DNA of 64,000 nt from Nitrososphaerales archaeon. Its GTDB lineage: Archaea > Thermoproteota > Nitrososphaeria > Nitrososphaerales > CADDZS01. The translations under genes and the position numbers were made by a program. The stretch spans positions 1-64,000 of the forward strand of contig JASHOD010000039.1 of NCBI GenBank assembly GCA_030041295.1, in the 5' to 3' direction. This document shows, piece by piece, positions 8,792-16,755 of this stretch. The notes under the pieces were generated by a model, which searched no databases, was not told where the DNA came from, and saw only the letters and a program-made list of their open reading frames with translations. The first letter of the stretch is position 1. The number at the start of each line of letters is the position of its first letter.

Positions 8792-8959
8792 ATGAATAGG
8801 TCAAATAGTGATACGCTAAAGATGAAAGAAATATTCCTCAAACTGAGAGTCGAACTGGATTCCGAGCCCAGTCGATGCGATAAATGGCGTCAAGCAGATC
8901 TTGTCGATAAGCTTGTAATGGATTGGTATTGCTCGTTTGGTGTTCGGGACGTAACGTAA
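8792..8959 (+). CDS. Short ORF upstream of the pilin gene (55 aa)
   Basis: ATG at 8792 opens 55 residues with a helical, amphipathic centre (MKEIFLKLRVELD, QADLVDKLVMDWY), ending at TAA 8957-8959. The composition is protein-like and the size fits a small DNA-binding or regulatory protein, but no domain is recognised. It lies 76 bp upstream of the pilin in the same direction, so the two may share a transcript. Start unproven; TTATC-type AT-rich sequence precedes it. Confidence 0.4.
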   Translation: MNRSNSDTLKMKEIFLKLRVELDSEPSRCDKWRQADLVDKLVMDWYCSFGVRDVT

Positions 8960-9035
8960 CTCGACAGACAACAAACTTCGAAATATAACACGCGTAATCA
9001 AAATTCATCAAATCTGGAAGCAGGCTTTGGATTAG

Positions 9036-9593
9036 ATGATGAACAGACAGATGCTGCTCGTTCACACAAAGAGACGGCAACGCAGTGCTATTGACCCTAT
9101 CATAGCTACGCTTCTTCTCATTTTAATCGCGGTTGCGGCCGGAGTCGTGGTATACGCCTACGTCTTAGGATTTATTGGAAACACTACCACTAATCCCGGA
9201 GGTACTACATCAATCATTGAGGTTTCGAGTTTTTGCATGAGTGCAAGTACAAACTGCAATGGTGGTAGCATGTACGTGACAATAATAAACGTCGGCTCTA
9301 CGTCGATCATCTTGTCCACCTCGAGTGCCGTTCAACTTTATTTCACAGATATGACTAAAGGCACGACTACTTCAATCGCTTGCCCAGCCACAAGCCCAAC
9401 AACCATAAACGTCAACGGTCAAACTGGATCTCTGACGATCATCCCTACCACTAGCTACACATGCAGCATTGCACAGTCAGGCTACTTTAACGGAGCTCCT
9501 GTACTCAATAGTGCGGTTGGAGATACAATATTGATTAAAGTGGTAAACCCTGACAGTGGTACGGCTACGCAGACTACGAAGGTAATCAGCTAA
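9036..9593 (+). CDS. Type IV pilin / archaellin-like secreted subunit
   Basis: A 185-residue prepilin. The N-terminus has the class III signal KRRQRSA followed by the hydrophobic helix IDPIIATLLLILIAVAAGVV, which is the archaeal pilin/archaellin signature recognised by PibD/FlaK prepilin peptidase. Cleavage is expected near the Ser-Ala-Ile junction. The rest is a Thr/Ser/Gly-rich beta domain with four Cys that could form disulfides, exposed outside the cell. The start may be the Met at 9051 rather than 9036, which would shorten the leader by five residues. No assembly ATPase or platform protein is adjacent, so this is an orphan subunit gene. Adhesion pilus versus archaellum subunit cannot be decided. 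Confidence 0.85.
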   Translation: MMNRQMLLVHTKRRQRSAIDPIIATLLLILIAVAAGVVVYAYVLGFIGNTTTNPGGTTSIIEVSSFCMSASTNCNGGSMYVTIINVGSTSIILSTSSAVQLYFTDMTKGTTTSIACPATSPTTINVNGQTGSLTIIPTTSYTCSIAQSGYFNGAPVLNSAVGDTILIKVVNPDSGTATQTTKVIS

Positions 9594-9841
9594 AAAGGCG
9601 AAGAATGACTATGAATAGAAACACAATCTCCTAACAAAAACGCTCGATCGGTCTGACGCAGCAGACTACCTTCCCTGATTTGTTTTTCTGCATGAGGAGG
9701 AGGAGGAGGCGTGATCTGATTTGCTTCCTTCTAACCTCTTTGGGAAAAGGTGCCGCAACCGCCGATAAGAACCTTAGATCCAAGACTCGTCAGAGGCTAC
9801 GGTAGGGGACAATGAGTGAAATAACTATAGAGGTATAGCCT

Positions 9842-10147
9842 GTGAAAATAGATCTTCAGGGGGGAAAGAGTATTTCACAATTGCCGCTTGAGCGGTTCGA
9901 AAAAGCTTTGTACGGGGTAATCGCGAGTCTTGCAGTGATAATGTTTGCAACCCTCTCCGTCGCAACATACGCTCCGAACATTGAGGCTTATTTCTTCTTT
10001 CTCGGGAGTGTTGTTGCACTTGTAGTTATGGCATTGACTCTGGTCGCTTCCAAGATTGTCAAAGCTCTAATCATATCAAGAAGTGTAGCCGAGTGGGAAG
10101 CGGAAAAAGCAGAAGAAGAGGGCGCCGATGATGATTTCTCTGTTTAG
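9842..10147 (+). CDS. Two-helix membrane protein
   Basis: A 101-residue protein started by GTG behind a gaggt ribosome binding site. Two long hydrophobic segments at about 27-50 and 54-78 form a hairpin, and the C-terminus is acidic (EAEKAEEEGADDD). It ends 4 bp from the convergent small gene at 10152. No family recognised. It may be a small membrane adaptor. Confidence 0.65.
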   Translation: MKIDLQGGKSISQLPLERFEKALYGVIASLAVIMFATLSVATYAPNIEAYFFFLGSVVALVVMALTLVASKIVKALIISRSVAEWEAEKAEEEGADDDFSV

Positions 10148-10151
10148 AAGC

Positions 10152-10409
10152 TTAGCGCTTGTGCGACTGAGCCCAGTGCCATCCAGCATACATTGGTCGT
10201 CGACCTGTCTGTTCCGCAAACTTGAGGACAATTTGCATTGATTCCTCCGCAGAGAATCCTGATTTCTCAAGGGCTTTCCTAAATGCTCCTAGGACTTCGG
10301 CGTATTTGTCGGCATTAGCCGCGAACATGTCCAAGCGAGCCGCAATCATTTCGTTCATCCGCTTCCTGAATTCAGCACGCTCTTCATCACTAGGTATTTT
10401 TCTTGGCAT
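10152..10409 (-). CDS. Small helical hypothetical protein (85 aa)
   Basis: An ATG-started 85-residue, all-helical, soluble and charged protein (DEERAEFRKRMNEMIAARLD, ADKYAEVLGAFRKALEKSG). The composition and the tight convergent spacing of 4 bp with the gene at 9842 support it as real. No catalytic or DNA-binding motif is visible. The heptad-like pattern suggests a helical bundle. Confidence 0.55.
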   Translation of the reverse strand: MPRKIPSDEERAEFRKRMNEMIAARLDMFAANADKYAEVLGAFRKALEKSGFSAEESMQIVLKFAEQTGRRPMYAGWHWAQSHKR

Positions 10410-10716
10410 GGATAGTTTTCACCCGCAAGATTTCGCAACTCGGGCTATATAAATCGCAAAGACGATTATCAAGTTTGAGAAGTGAGCCGATTATTCTGTT
10501 GAACATGGAACCTCGGCGAAGTCTTTGAGACCATCGATCCAAGATTTCAAAGAGGGGACTTGGACGAGAAAGCCATGTCCGAGGCACAGAATTTATGACG
10601 ACGAGCTGTTAGCCCAGGTTAAAAGTCCAGATTAACCAAACGCCATTATTCACAATTGAATGGCGTCTCGGACAGAAAACTTACAGTCTTAAGGTTAGGC
10701 GACGCTAGGTCAACGC
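10410..10716. other. Intergenic stretch, nothing convincing
   Basis: About 300 bp between two minus-strand genes. A ctatataaat element at about 10445-10453 is the likely TATA box for the 85-residue gene, lying some 40 bp upstream of its ATG. An overlapping minus frame here has poor composition and is rejected. Confidence 0.4.
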
Positions 10717-11439
10717 CTACACTGCCTCTTTCTTCACTCTGCCCACCGGAGATAGGGACATTGCCATGCGATACATGACATACGCGAATATGACGAAAAA
10801 GAAGGGAGCGATTGCCCGGGTGACTAGCCCCGCGATCAGGGTGTTAACAAGATAGAGGAATAGCAAGATACCTGTGTACTCCAAGAACCTCCTTAGGGGC
10901 ATGTCGGAACTCCTTCTGGCGCTGACCAGCGCAGTCGAGAAGACGTATATGAAAACGAAGATAATGCTGGCAACTTCGACAGCACTGACAATTTCTCCGA
11001 GCGGCGTAAACTGGGCGGGAGATACTTGAACGTAGAATAAGCTCTTGTAATAGGTCGGGAGAAAGTCCCCGAGACCGTTAACAACGCAGATGAGTGCCAT
11101 TGCCGAGTAACCAACAAACCTGACCTGCCTCCATCGAAGCGTGTTTCTATGAAAGAAATCCGTGTCGAGTGAGACCAGGATCGTGCTGTCCAAGAATACA
11201 AAGATGAAGACCAATTCGAAGGGGTAGGCGTATGCGCTCCAATATACTGAGACTACTGCGACTAGCGAGACAACAGCGAGGAAGATGGAAAAAATCCCCG
11301 TGACATAGGCACGAGTCCGGTAGACCCTTTTCACAAGAGCCCTTCCGATGGTCACTGCTCTGAAGGCCGCGAAGAGAAAGATCGCACCACTAACAACATA
11401 CGCGATGCTCTGTAGGACTGGAAGAATTTCACTTGACAT
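10717..11439 (-). CDS. Seven-helix membrane protein paired with a RecA-like ATPase
   Basis: A 240-residue integral membrane protein with about seven hydrophobic segments (around 8-28, 45-68, 75-92, 108-125, 150-170, 188-208 and 210-228) and a basic cytosolic tail. Its first codons overlap the last 11 bp of the ATPase gene upstream, so the pair is translationally coupled. I recognise no transporter motif. The size and helix count resemble sensory or scaffold membrane proteins. A membrane sensor working with the RecA-like protein is a reasonable inference. Confidence 0.75.
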   Translation of the reverse strand: MSSEILPVLQSIAYVVSGAIFLFAAFRAVTIGRALVKRVYRTRAYVTGIFSIFLAVVSLVAVVSVYWSAYAYPFELVFIFVFLDSTILVSLDTDFFHRNTLRWRQVRFVGYSAMALICVVNGLGDFLPTYYKSLFYVQVSPAQFTPLGEIVSAVEVASIIFVFIYVFSTALVSARRSSDMPLRRFLEYTGILLFLYLVNTLIAGLVTRAIAPFFFVIFAYVMYRMAMSLSPVGRVKKEAV

Positions 11440-12097
11440 GCGGAACGACCTCCATGCCGGTGCTTGTGACGGAGAAGCGAAAGTACCCTTGAAGCGGTGG
11501 AAGGCCGAGCATCTTCTTCACTCGAAAGAGCGGGGTGATAGAGAGACCTTCCTCGTAGAGCCTCATCTCGATCACGCCGTCGAAGATTTGCTCCATCGTA
11601 GTGAGAACATTCGGCGCATGCATGCCTTCTTCAGCTAGGGCAAACGTAATGCAGTCCTGCTGCTTCAGGTCAGATAAGAGCTGAGACCAGTAATTGTACA
11701 TCGACTCTAAAGAATTTAAAACAAGTAATGGAGAAAGCACGTCGGTTGCAATTCTAACCCGCCTCTCTTTGTTTTGGTGAGCTGCTTGCTTTATGTTCAC
11801 CGATATCGAGGTTGGATCTCTTAGGTCTAACTTCGTACTTGACCCAGAACTTGCGATCCACTCGGGAACTCGTTCTGTACTTATTCCAACACCTTTCATA
11901 TCTCTTAGGACATCAGAAACAGGACGATGCGTCGCATAGAGACAGTAATCGCCTTGAATCAGTCCTGATCTAACAAACCAATAGGCAAGAGCCTCTTTTC
12001 CTATTCCCGGGGGCCCCACGACCAGAATTCCAGACTTGTCAGGATAGCCATCGCTGCCAAGGACATTATCAAGAGATGGAACGCCCGTGGAAGCCAA
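11429..12097 (-). CDS. RecA/KaiC-superfamily ATPase, signal-transduction type
   Basis: A 222-residue protein with the RAD55/KaiC-like layout. It opens with GVPSLDNVLG, then Walker A GPPGIGKE at about 28-35, a Walker B-like hydrophobic strand around LSPLLVLNSLE (about 120-130), and GVIEMRLYEEG near the C-terminus. Archaeal single-domain KaiC-like proteins of this size are thought to act in signalling rather than recombination. It lacks the second Gly-rich loop of DNA-strand-exchange RadA. It overlaps the 7-TM gene by 11 bp, so ATPase and membrane protein are made together. Confidence 0.75.
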   Translation of the reverse strand: MASTGVPSLDNVLGSDGYPDKSGILVVGPPGIGKEALAYWFVRSGLIQGDYCLYATHRPVSDVLRDMKGVGISTERVPEWIASSGSSTKLDLRDPTSISVNIKQAAHQNKERRVRIATDVLSPLLVLNSLESMYNYWSQLLSDLKQQDCITFALAEEGMHAPNVLTTMEQIFDGVIEMRLYEEGLSITPLFRVKKMLGLPPLQGYFRFSVTSTGMEVVPHVK

Positions 12098-12311
12098 ATG
12101 CTATTGCACGCTCAGTATTCTTGGAGAGAGATAAATCTATCTTGCGCTAGCTAGACGTAGCTCAGTTCAATTGATTTGAACAAATCGGAGTATAGAAGAC
12201 ATATTCTTGCTCTCATGAAAGCTTGACTGGCTTGTTAGCTATCTTATGACGGCCACGTTAGTAAGGGAAAAAATTGTAGCCCTACCCGAGCCTTCTAGAA
12301 GAGACATGATA

Positions 12312-12821
12312 CTATGCCTGCGTAATTTTACGACCATCAAGATTCGGATTCTCAGGGAGAATAGTAGTTCCCTTCAGCTCCTTGATACCTTGGACCTTGT
12401 TGTGCAGTTTTTCGTCTGTTGTCATAACCTTCGTCTTGAGACGCTTTGCCAGAATAAGGAACAGCGTATCATAGATCTGTATTCGGTGCTTAACGCCTAG
12501 TTCCAAAGACTCCCTCAGGATTTCCTTGGACGATGGAAAAACATCGCAATTGTCTGAGATGAATTCGCTCGCATTCCTCAGGGCCTCGTAGACGGGTTCT
12601 TCTGGCTCTTTGAATATAACGACACTCTTCCAGGCGACGCTTCCTAATTCGGAGTAAGATATATCCATCGTTGAAAAACGCTCGTACTTTCGAATATTAT
12701 CGGCGACGCGGTCTCCAAACTTTTTGTCTGGAAAGAAGATAGAGGCTATTGCTGAAGAATCAAGCACAATTACGGACGATGAAGATGATTCCGAAACTCT
12801 TCTCTCTTGTCCGCTAGTCAT
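12312..12821 (-). CDS. vapC: VapC-type PIN-domain ribonuclease toxin
   Basis: A 169-residue PIN domain. IVLDSSAIASIFF carries the first catalytic Asp, YSELGSVAW the conserved Glu, and IYDTLFLILAKRLKTKVMTTDEKL the C-terminal Asp cluster, so the acidic site appears complete. Start: ATG at 12821 overlaps the VapB stop as TGATG, a classic coupled junction; a TTG one codon upstream is possible. Toxins of this family cleave RNA and are held inactive by VapB. The N-terminal Ser-rich tail is unusual but short. Confidence 0.85.
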   Translation of the reverse strand: MTSGQERRVSESSSSSVIVLDSSAIASIFFPDKKFGDRVADNIRKYERFSTMDISYSELGSVAWKSVVIFKEPEEPVYEALRNASEFISDNCDVFPSSKEILRESLELGVKHRIQIYDTLFLILAKRLKTKVMTTDEKLHNKVQGIKELKGTTILPENPNLDGRKITQA

Positions 12822-13045
12822 CAATGTACGCGTTCCCTGTCTTCCCTGATGAGAGAAGCTACGTCAAGAGTAACTTTCATTCGTCCCTTGTTCTTCTTTG
12901 CCTCTTCGATCTGTCTATTGATTCGCTCCTTTCGCACTCTTTCTTCCAAGAAGCTCCGAGCTTCGCTCTGCCAGTCGACATTGTCGAGCTGCTCCATTTG
13001 CTCTTTGAGCTTCTTCGGTAGCCGGACACTGTATACGCTTGACAT
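12821..13045 (-). CDS. vapB: VapB-type ribbon-helix-helix antitoxin
   Basis: About 74 residues. The N-terminal strand SVYSVRLPKKLKEQMEQL followed by two helices is a ribbon-helix-helix DNA-binding fold; the C-terminal half is a charged helix ending in DVASLIRED that would wrap the toxin. The upstream ATG at 13051 is possible. I prefer ATG 13045 because a TATA box (13070-13077) predicts transcription starting near 13047, giving a leaderless message. It is coupled to VapC by a TGATG overlap. A 21-bp inverted repeat beside the TATA box is the likely autoregulatory operator. Confidence 0.8.
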   Translation of the reverse strand: MSSVYSVRLPKKLKEQMEQLDNVDWQSEARSFLEERVRKERINRQIEEAKKNKGRMKVTLDVASLIREDRERVH

Positions 13046-13069
13046 AATCATATGATGCTCCTAATCATG

Positions 13070-13101
13070 TTTATAAAGATTGTTTACAAATGATGTAAAC
13101 A
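13070..13101 (-). promoter_or_regulatory. vapBC promoter with TATA box and 21-bp operator palindrome
   Basis: TTTATAAA at 13070-13077 is a strong archaeal TATA box whose centre lies 28 bp from the ATG at 13045, so the transcript should be leaderless. Immediately upstream, TGTTTACA-AATGA-TGTAAACA (13081-13101) is a perfect inverted repeat with 8-bp arms. It covers the BRE side of the promoter, where a bound VapBC complex would block TFB. Confidence 0.7.
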
Positions 13102-13358
13102 TCTAATACGCTCCATGGGGCCGGCTGCTCCAACTGCCCTTCTACAGGAAATACTGGTCTTTTTCCTTCCTTTTGCTCTAACCTCATATTGATTAGTTTT
13201 TTCTCAACTTCTGAAAGTTCAGGAGCTGAGACTTATCGAGGTTATTGGTTTGAGACAACTGCGTATAATACCGGTTTTTCCTTGATCCGAATGGTTCATC
13301 AGCGAAATACCCGAGCTCTATCGATTTGCTCGCTTTTTCTTACTTGCGATACAAATTC
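13102..13358. other. Spacer between two toxin-antitoxin loci
   Basis: About 257 bp between the vapBC promoter and the end of the PIN/AbrB locus. Short frames only; no repeat or RNA signature seen. It may hold decayed sequence from past exchanges of toxin-antitoxin cassettes. Confidence 0.3.
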
Positions 13359-13832
13359 TCAAATGGAGCCCAAATCGATAACATCGAGCCCGATTTTTTT
13401 GTAAATTCCTTCGCTTGAGAGCAGTTTTCGTTGCTGGGCCTTGGCAGTAGCTGCATGCAAAGAATCAAAGAAACTCAGATCCGGCCACTCCAATCGCATC
13501 CTTTCTGCCAAGATTACCTCGTTCAACCCGAGAGGAACGAAATCACCGACTCCATAATCACCGAATAGTGCGGCCATGAGCGAGAGAACTTCCTCGATAA
13601 CCTTTGGTTCGAGGCCTCTTGAGGCTAGTACCGATCTAACTTCGATTACTGCCGACGAGAGGATTTGAATATGGATTCTGTCTTGCTTATGATCACTGAG
13701 GGCACGCAAAACATGGGAATGCAGGCTGTCAGACTTTCTCAAGCCGAAAAGAAAATCTGACTCTACGAAGACGATGATGATGTCTTTTTCTGGCTCTGCC
13801 TCTTTCCTGCTGCTGCTTCCTTCAATAGCCAT
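13359..13832 (-). CDS. PIN-domain toxin paired with AbrB antitoxin
   Basis: A 157-residue PIN protein. VFVESDFLFGLRKSD holds the first acidic site, AVIEVRSVL the central Glu, and FFDSLHAATA the C-terminal Asp with the conserved hydroxyl-residue helix. It belongs to the group with E-S-D-F at the first strand. It overlaps the AbrB gene by 70 bp, typical of a coupled pair. Its C-terminal 65 codons are duplicated as a relic at 5029. It probably acts as a ribonuclease; whether it is active is unknown. Confidence 0.8.
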   Translation of the reverse strand: MAIEGSSSRKEAEPEKDIIIVFVESDFLFGLRKSDSLHSHVLRALSDHKQDRIHIQILSSAVIEVRSVLASRGLEPKVIEEVLSLMAALFGDYGVGDFVPLGLNEVILAERMRLEWPDLSFFDSLHAATAKAQQRKLLSSEGIYKKIGLDVIDLGSI

Positions 13833-14044
13833 CTCTCTGCCCTTCCTCTAGCCTTCCTATCAAAAGTGAATTTGCCCAAAATTTCGTCCAATTTCTTCTC
13901 TGGATTTTTCGGGATCGGTTTCATAATCAGCTCGTTTCCGGATGGAATAAGATAGAATTTCTGACCCTTAACTATCCGAAATTTCTGTCTGACATCTTTT
14001 GGAAGCGTGAGTCTGTGTCTCTCGTCCACTTGAACCAGGGCCAT
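13763..14044 (-). CDS. AbrB/MazE-type swapped-hairpin antitoxin
   Basis: About 93 residues. VQVDERHRLTLPKDVRQKF plus KGQKFYLIPSGNELIMKPI is the AbrB/SpoVT swapped-hairpin DNA-binding domain (residues 1-47). The C-terminal half (EKKLDEILGKF, basic and Ser-rich tail) should bind the PIN toxin. ATG at 14044 is preferred over the GTG at 14050. A TATA-like aaatat at 14071-14077 (minus strand) predicts a start near 14047, so the message is probably leaderless. Two copies of ACCCACAT exactly 20 bp apart cover the start region and may be its binding sites. Confidence 0.8.
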   Translation of the reverse strand: MALVQVDERHRLTLPKDVRQKFRIVKGQKFYLIPSGNELIMKPIPKNPEKKLDEILGKFTFDRKARGRAERWLLKEAAAGKRQSQKKTSSSSS

Positions 14045-14072
14045 ACCCACATTATAATGTATTGACCCACAT
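14045..14072. promoter_or_regulatory. Direct repeat ACCCACAT spaced 20 bp at the AbrB-PIN promoter
   Basis: ACCCACAT occurs at 14045-14052 and again at 14065-14072, two helical turns apart, bracketing an AT-rich TATA-like attataat. The repeats overlap the predicted transcription and translation start of the antitoxin gene. This is the geometry expected for tandem binding of AbrB-type dimers on one DNA face. Confidence 0.5.
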
Positions 14073-14165
14073 ATTTAGTTTTCTACCCTCATAGTCAAGC
14101 TGCTTCGAGAGCTGTTTTTAAAAATGTGTGGTTACGCGATGAACAAATATTCAGTCCACAGAAGT

Positions 14166-15047
14166 TTACGCGTGAGACTCGCGCCACCATTTTGCGACCT
14201 CGAAAGCAGTCGCAAACCACACCCTCGGTTTCGACTTTACATATTTCACAAATTCCCTGAACATTTCAATCCTCGCCGGGCGACCGATGCAGTCCGGGTG
14301 CATGCATAAATTGTAGAAGGATCCCTCGGCGTAGAGCGCATCGAACTGTGCCTGCCAAATCTCCCGCACCTCTCGCGGTGATTTTCTCTGAACCTCAAAG
14401 GCGGGAAAATCGTCTAGGCTCCAGTCAACGGGAAGTTCGACCATAGTTTTCCTCTTCGACGAAGCATCATTGTCTGGCTCGGTGAGGAAGTAGGGCAGAT
14501 CCTGTTGCATCAAACTACTATCATAAGAATACCCCAGTTCAGAAAGTATATCCAAACTCCGCGTACTCAAGTCAAACCACGGTGCCCGGTATCCTATTTC
14601 CTTCTGCTTCGTCCGCTGACGCAGTGCCTGCATGCAATGCTCCAAGACATGTCTTTCTTCCTCCATACGAAGTTCCGAAACCTTCTCGTGGAGGTAACCA
14701 TGTCCGGCAATTTCAAACCCCCGACCCTCAATCTCCTTCAGGTCTTCCTCGTAATTCTCGGCGACCCAGCCGGGAACGAAGAACGTAGCGGGCAGCGAAT
14801 AATCTTCGAGCACCCGATAGATTCTCTCCAAGCCGACCGTCGACCCGTACCTTGCTTTACTAATTGGAACAATCTTTTCCGGAGCCGTCCTCATCTGATC
14901 AGACTCTGCATCATGATCAAAACTAATCACAACAGCGCATCGAAAATCTTCCGGCCAAATATTGGAAGATTCTACTTCCTTCTTTTTCCTGCTTCTTCCG
15001 GCATTTGCTCTTTTGCCGCGCGGCATCTGATTTTTCCAAAGGGCCAT
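14166..15047 (-). CDS. Polysaccharide deacetylase (NodB / PuuE-like carbohydrate esterase 4)
   Basis: A 293-residue metal-dependent deacetylase. SFDHDAE (about 42-48) carries the catalytic base Asp and the metal Asp; HGYLHE carries the two metal His; GYRAPWF is the CE4 arginine motif; the CMHPDCIG stretch near 250 supplies the late His. The overall layout (long N-terminal insert with IVPISKARYGS) is close to the PuuE/allantoinase-like branch, so the substrate may be chitin-like, peptidoglycan or a small N-acyl compound. No signal peptide: the basic N-terminus (GKRANAGRSRKKK) suggests a cytosolic enzyme. ATG at 15026 is an alternative start. A palindromic motif 18 bp upstream is shared with the gene at 19328. 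Confidence 0.8.
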   Translation of the reverse strand: MALWKNQMPRGKRANAGRSRKKKEVESSNIWPEDFRCAVVISFDHDAESDQMRTAPEKIVPISKARYGSTVGLERIYRVLEDYSLPATFFVPGWVAENYEEDLKEIEGRGFEIAGHGYLHEKVSELRMEEERHVLEHCMQALRQRTKQKEIGYRAPWFDLSTRSLDILSELGYSYDSSLMQQDLPYFLTEPDNDASSKRKTMVELPVDWSLDDFPAFEVQRKSPREVREIWQAQFDALYAEGSFYNLCMHPDCIGRPARIEMFREFVKYVKSKPRVWFATAFEVAKWWRESHA

Positions 15048-15064
15048 ATTCTTGATAGGTTCTA

Positions 15065-15083
15065 TTACCTTATCGGTTGATAA
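15065..15083. promoter_or_regulatory. Shared 19-bp upstream motif, copy 1
   Basis: TTACCTTATCGGTTGATAA sits 17 bp upstream of the deacetylase start. It contains the perfect inverted repeat TTATC-GGTT-GATAA (15070-15083). The same 19-mer with one change occurs at 20358-20376 upstream of another minus-strand carbohydrate-related gene, in the same orientation. Likely a common operator. Confidence 0.5.
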
Positions 15084-15276
15084 TCACGCAAGTTCATCGG
15101 ATCGACTTTCAGGATTACAAAGTCGTCCGCTCTGGTTCCTGTACCATTGCTTCATTAAATAACATTACGCATGTCTCTGCGCTTACAAACGCAAAATGGA
15201 TTGACTATATCAATCATTAACTTTATCAATTATTATTTCTGGGATTATATTATGGGCTAAAGAAGGAAGAGAACAT

Positions 15277-16242
15277 TTGAAAGCTGCCGTTTTACATGAG
15301 TTTGGAAAAACCCCAATATTCGAAGAATTTCCAGATCCAGTTCCAAGAGAATCGGAAGTCCTAGTGCGAATGAGGGCTTCAGCGCTGAGTAAAATCAACA
15401 AATCGAGGGCGAGCGGATCGCATTACGACAGCCATCGAGAGCTGCCGGTGATAGTTGGGATAGATGGCGTGGGACTGCTTGAAGATGGCATGCGCGTCTA
15501 CTGCGGAGGCCCCAGGCCGCCCTATGGAACAATGTCGGAGCTCACAGTTGTGTCTAAAACATGGTGCATACCCGTTCCTGAAAGTATTGATGATCTCACT
15601 GCAGCCGCCTTACCCAATGCCGCATTATCGTCATGGCTCCCACTTGTCTATCGAGCCAAGCTTCAGGCTGGTGAAACAGTTTTGATCCTAGGAGCTACCG
15701 GCGTTGCGGGCAAGGTCGCGATTCAAATTGCAAAATATCTCGGTGCTGGGCATGTGGTGGCTGCGGGTCGAAATGAGCAGGTCCTCCGCAATTTGCATGA
15801 TCTCGGGGCAGACTCAACCATTTCTCTCGCTCTTCCAGACGAAGAGCTTACAGATGCTTTCGCGGCCGAAGCCTCGAATCACCCCTTCAACGTTATCCTC
15901 GACTATGTCTGGGGACATCCAGCAGAAGTTTTGATATCGACACTTGCCCGTCACGATTTAATGGCCGAAGAAGCTCACATCCGTTTTGTGTCCATCGGAT
16001 CTGTAGCTGGAACTGCTGCATCGATCCCCTCTGCTGCTCTCCGGAGCTCTGGGCTAGAAATTTACGGGAGCGGAGGCGGTAGCGCTTCGCATCAAGCAAT
16101 TGCTGAAACCTTTCCAAAGCTCTGGAAAGCTGCGGCTTCTGGCAGGATCAAGATTGATGTAGATCCAGTACCCCTTCCTGATGTCCAACAAGTATGGAAT
16201 CGGCAAGAGACAAACGGGCGTTTTGTTCTTGTCATCCCCTGA
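15277..16242 (+). CDS. Medium-chain dehydrogenase/quinone oxidoreductase-like protein
   Basis: A 321-residue MDR-superfamily protein. The N-terminal GroES-like domain (MKAAVLHEFG, then VLVRMRASALSKIN) lacks the zinc ligands, as in quinone oxidoreductases. The Rossmann domain has VLILGATGVAGKVAIQIAKYLGA (shown in part; G-x-G-x-x-G type) around residue 135, expected to bind NADPH. It starts with TTG behind an aggaaga ribosome binding site. A MarR-family gene follows 36 bp downstream in the same direction, so the pair is a probable operon for a redox- or xenobiotic-responsive reductase. Confidence 0.85.
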   Translation: MKAAVLHEFGKTPIFEEFPDPVPRESEVLVRMRASALSKINKSRASGSHYDSHRELPVIVGIDGVGLLEDGMRVYCGGPRPPYGTMSELTVVSKTWCIPVPESIDDLTAAALPNAALSSWLPLVYRAKLQAGETVLILGATGVAGKVAIQIAKYLGAGHVVAAGRNEQVLRNLHDLGADSTISLALPDEELTDAFAAEASNHPFNVILDYVWGHPAEVLISTLARHDLMAEEAHIRFVSIGSVAGTAASIPSAALRSSGLEIYGSGGGSASHQAIAETFPKLWKAAASGRIKIDVDPVPLPDVQQVWNRQETNGRFVLVIP

Positions 16243-16278
16243 ATCTAACAACAAAACCACGGGAGGGAAAAGCACAGA

Positions 16279-16743
16279 TTGCCTCGAAGAAGGAGGAGGA
16301 AAGAAGAAGAAGACGACGAAGAAGAAATAATTTCCATCTTGCTTGTCCACCTTTATCGTGATATGTCAAGAGCGATTTCCCAACAAACTGGAACGAGTTT
16401 CTCCCGCTGGCTCCTCTTACACGAGCTCTTTCATGAAGGAGGAGGAGGAGAAATCAGCCAATCTGACCTTCAGAATAGGCTCGGAATGGAAGGAGCGCTT
16501 GTCACGCGATTTGTGAAGCAGATGGAGAGCGGTGGTCTCGTAACACGCCGTGCGGATCCAAAGGATAATCGCTACACTCTCGTCACGTTGACGCAGACCG
16601 GTCGGCGTGAACTCGAACGGGCAGGATCTTTCCAAGAAAAGTCAGAAGACCGGCTGTTGGATGGACTCAAAGAGAAAGATAAATTGGCCCTGATACGCGC
16701 CCTTAAGCGAATTCAATGGAATATTTCTCACTGGCAAGATTGA
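16279..16743 (+). CDS. MarR-family transcriptional regulator
   Basis: A 154-residue winged-helix regulator. The dimer helix, the HTH (ISQSDLQNRLGMEGALVTRF) and the wing (GLVTRRADPKDNRYTLVTLT) are canonical MarR, including the D-x-R wing motif. The TTG start is supported by a gggaggg sequence 12 nt upstream. This gives an unusual N-terminus of five Arg followed by an acidic run, encoded by a purine-only stretch; a start further in cannot be excluded. It probably controls the dehydrogenase upstream and itself. Confidence 0.85.
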   Translation: MPRRRRRKEEEDDEEEIISILLVHLYRDMSRAISQQTGTSFSRWLLLHELFHEGGGGEISQSDLQNRLGMEGALVTRFVKQMESGGLVTRRADPKDNRYTLVTLTQTGRRELERAGSFQEKSEDRLLDGLKEKDKLALIRALKRIQWNISHWQD

Positions 16744-16755
16744 TCACGCAGTGTT

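Noticed and set aside
8838-9080. Minus-strand frames opposite the pilin 5' end
   Set aside because: They run antisense to the pilin signal peptide and have no start context or motif.
10390-10587. Minus frame upstream of the 85-residue gene
   Set aside because: It overlaps that gene's start and promoter and has unlikely composition.
12157-12165. GTAGCTCAG, resembling a tRNA D-arm
   Set aside because: No acceptor stem, anticodon arm or T-arm can be built around it.
14505-15080. 191-codon plus-strand frame over the deacetylase
   Set aside because: Composition is poor and the opposite strand encodes clear CE4 motifs.
16282-16330. Purine-rich aggaggagga/gaagaagaag run as a special repeat
   Set aside because: It is explained as the Arg/Glu-rich N-terminus of the MarR gene, though the exact start remains open.
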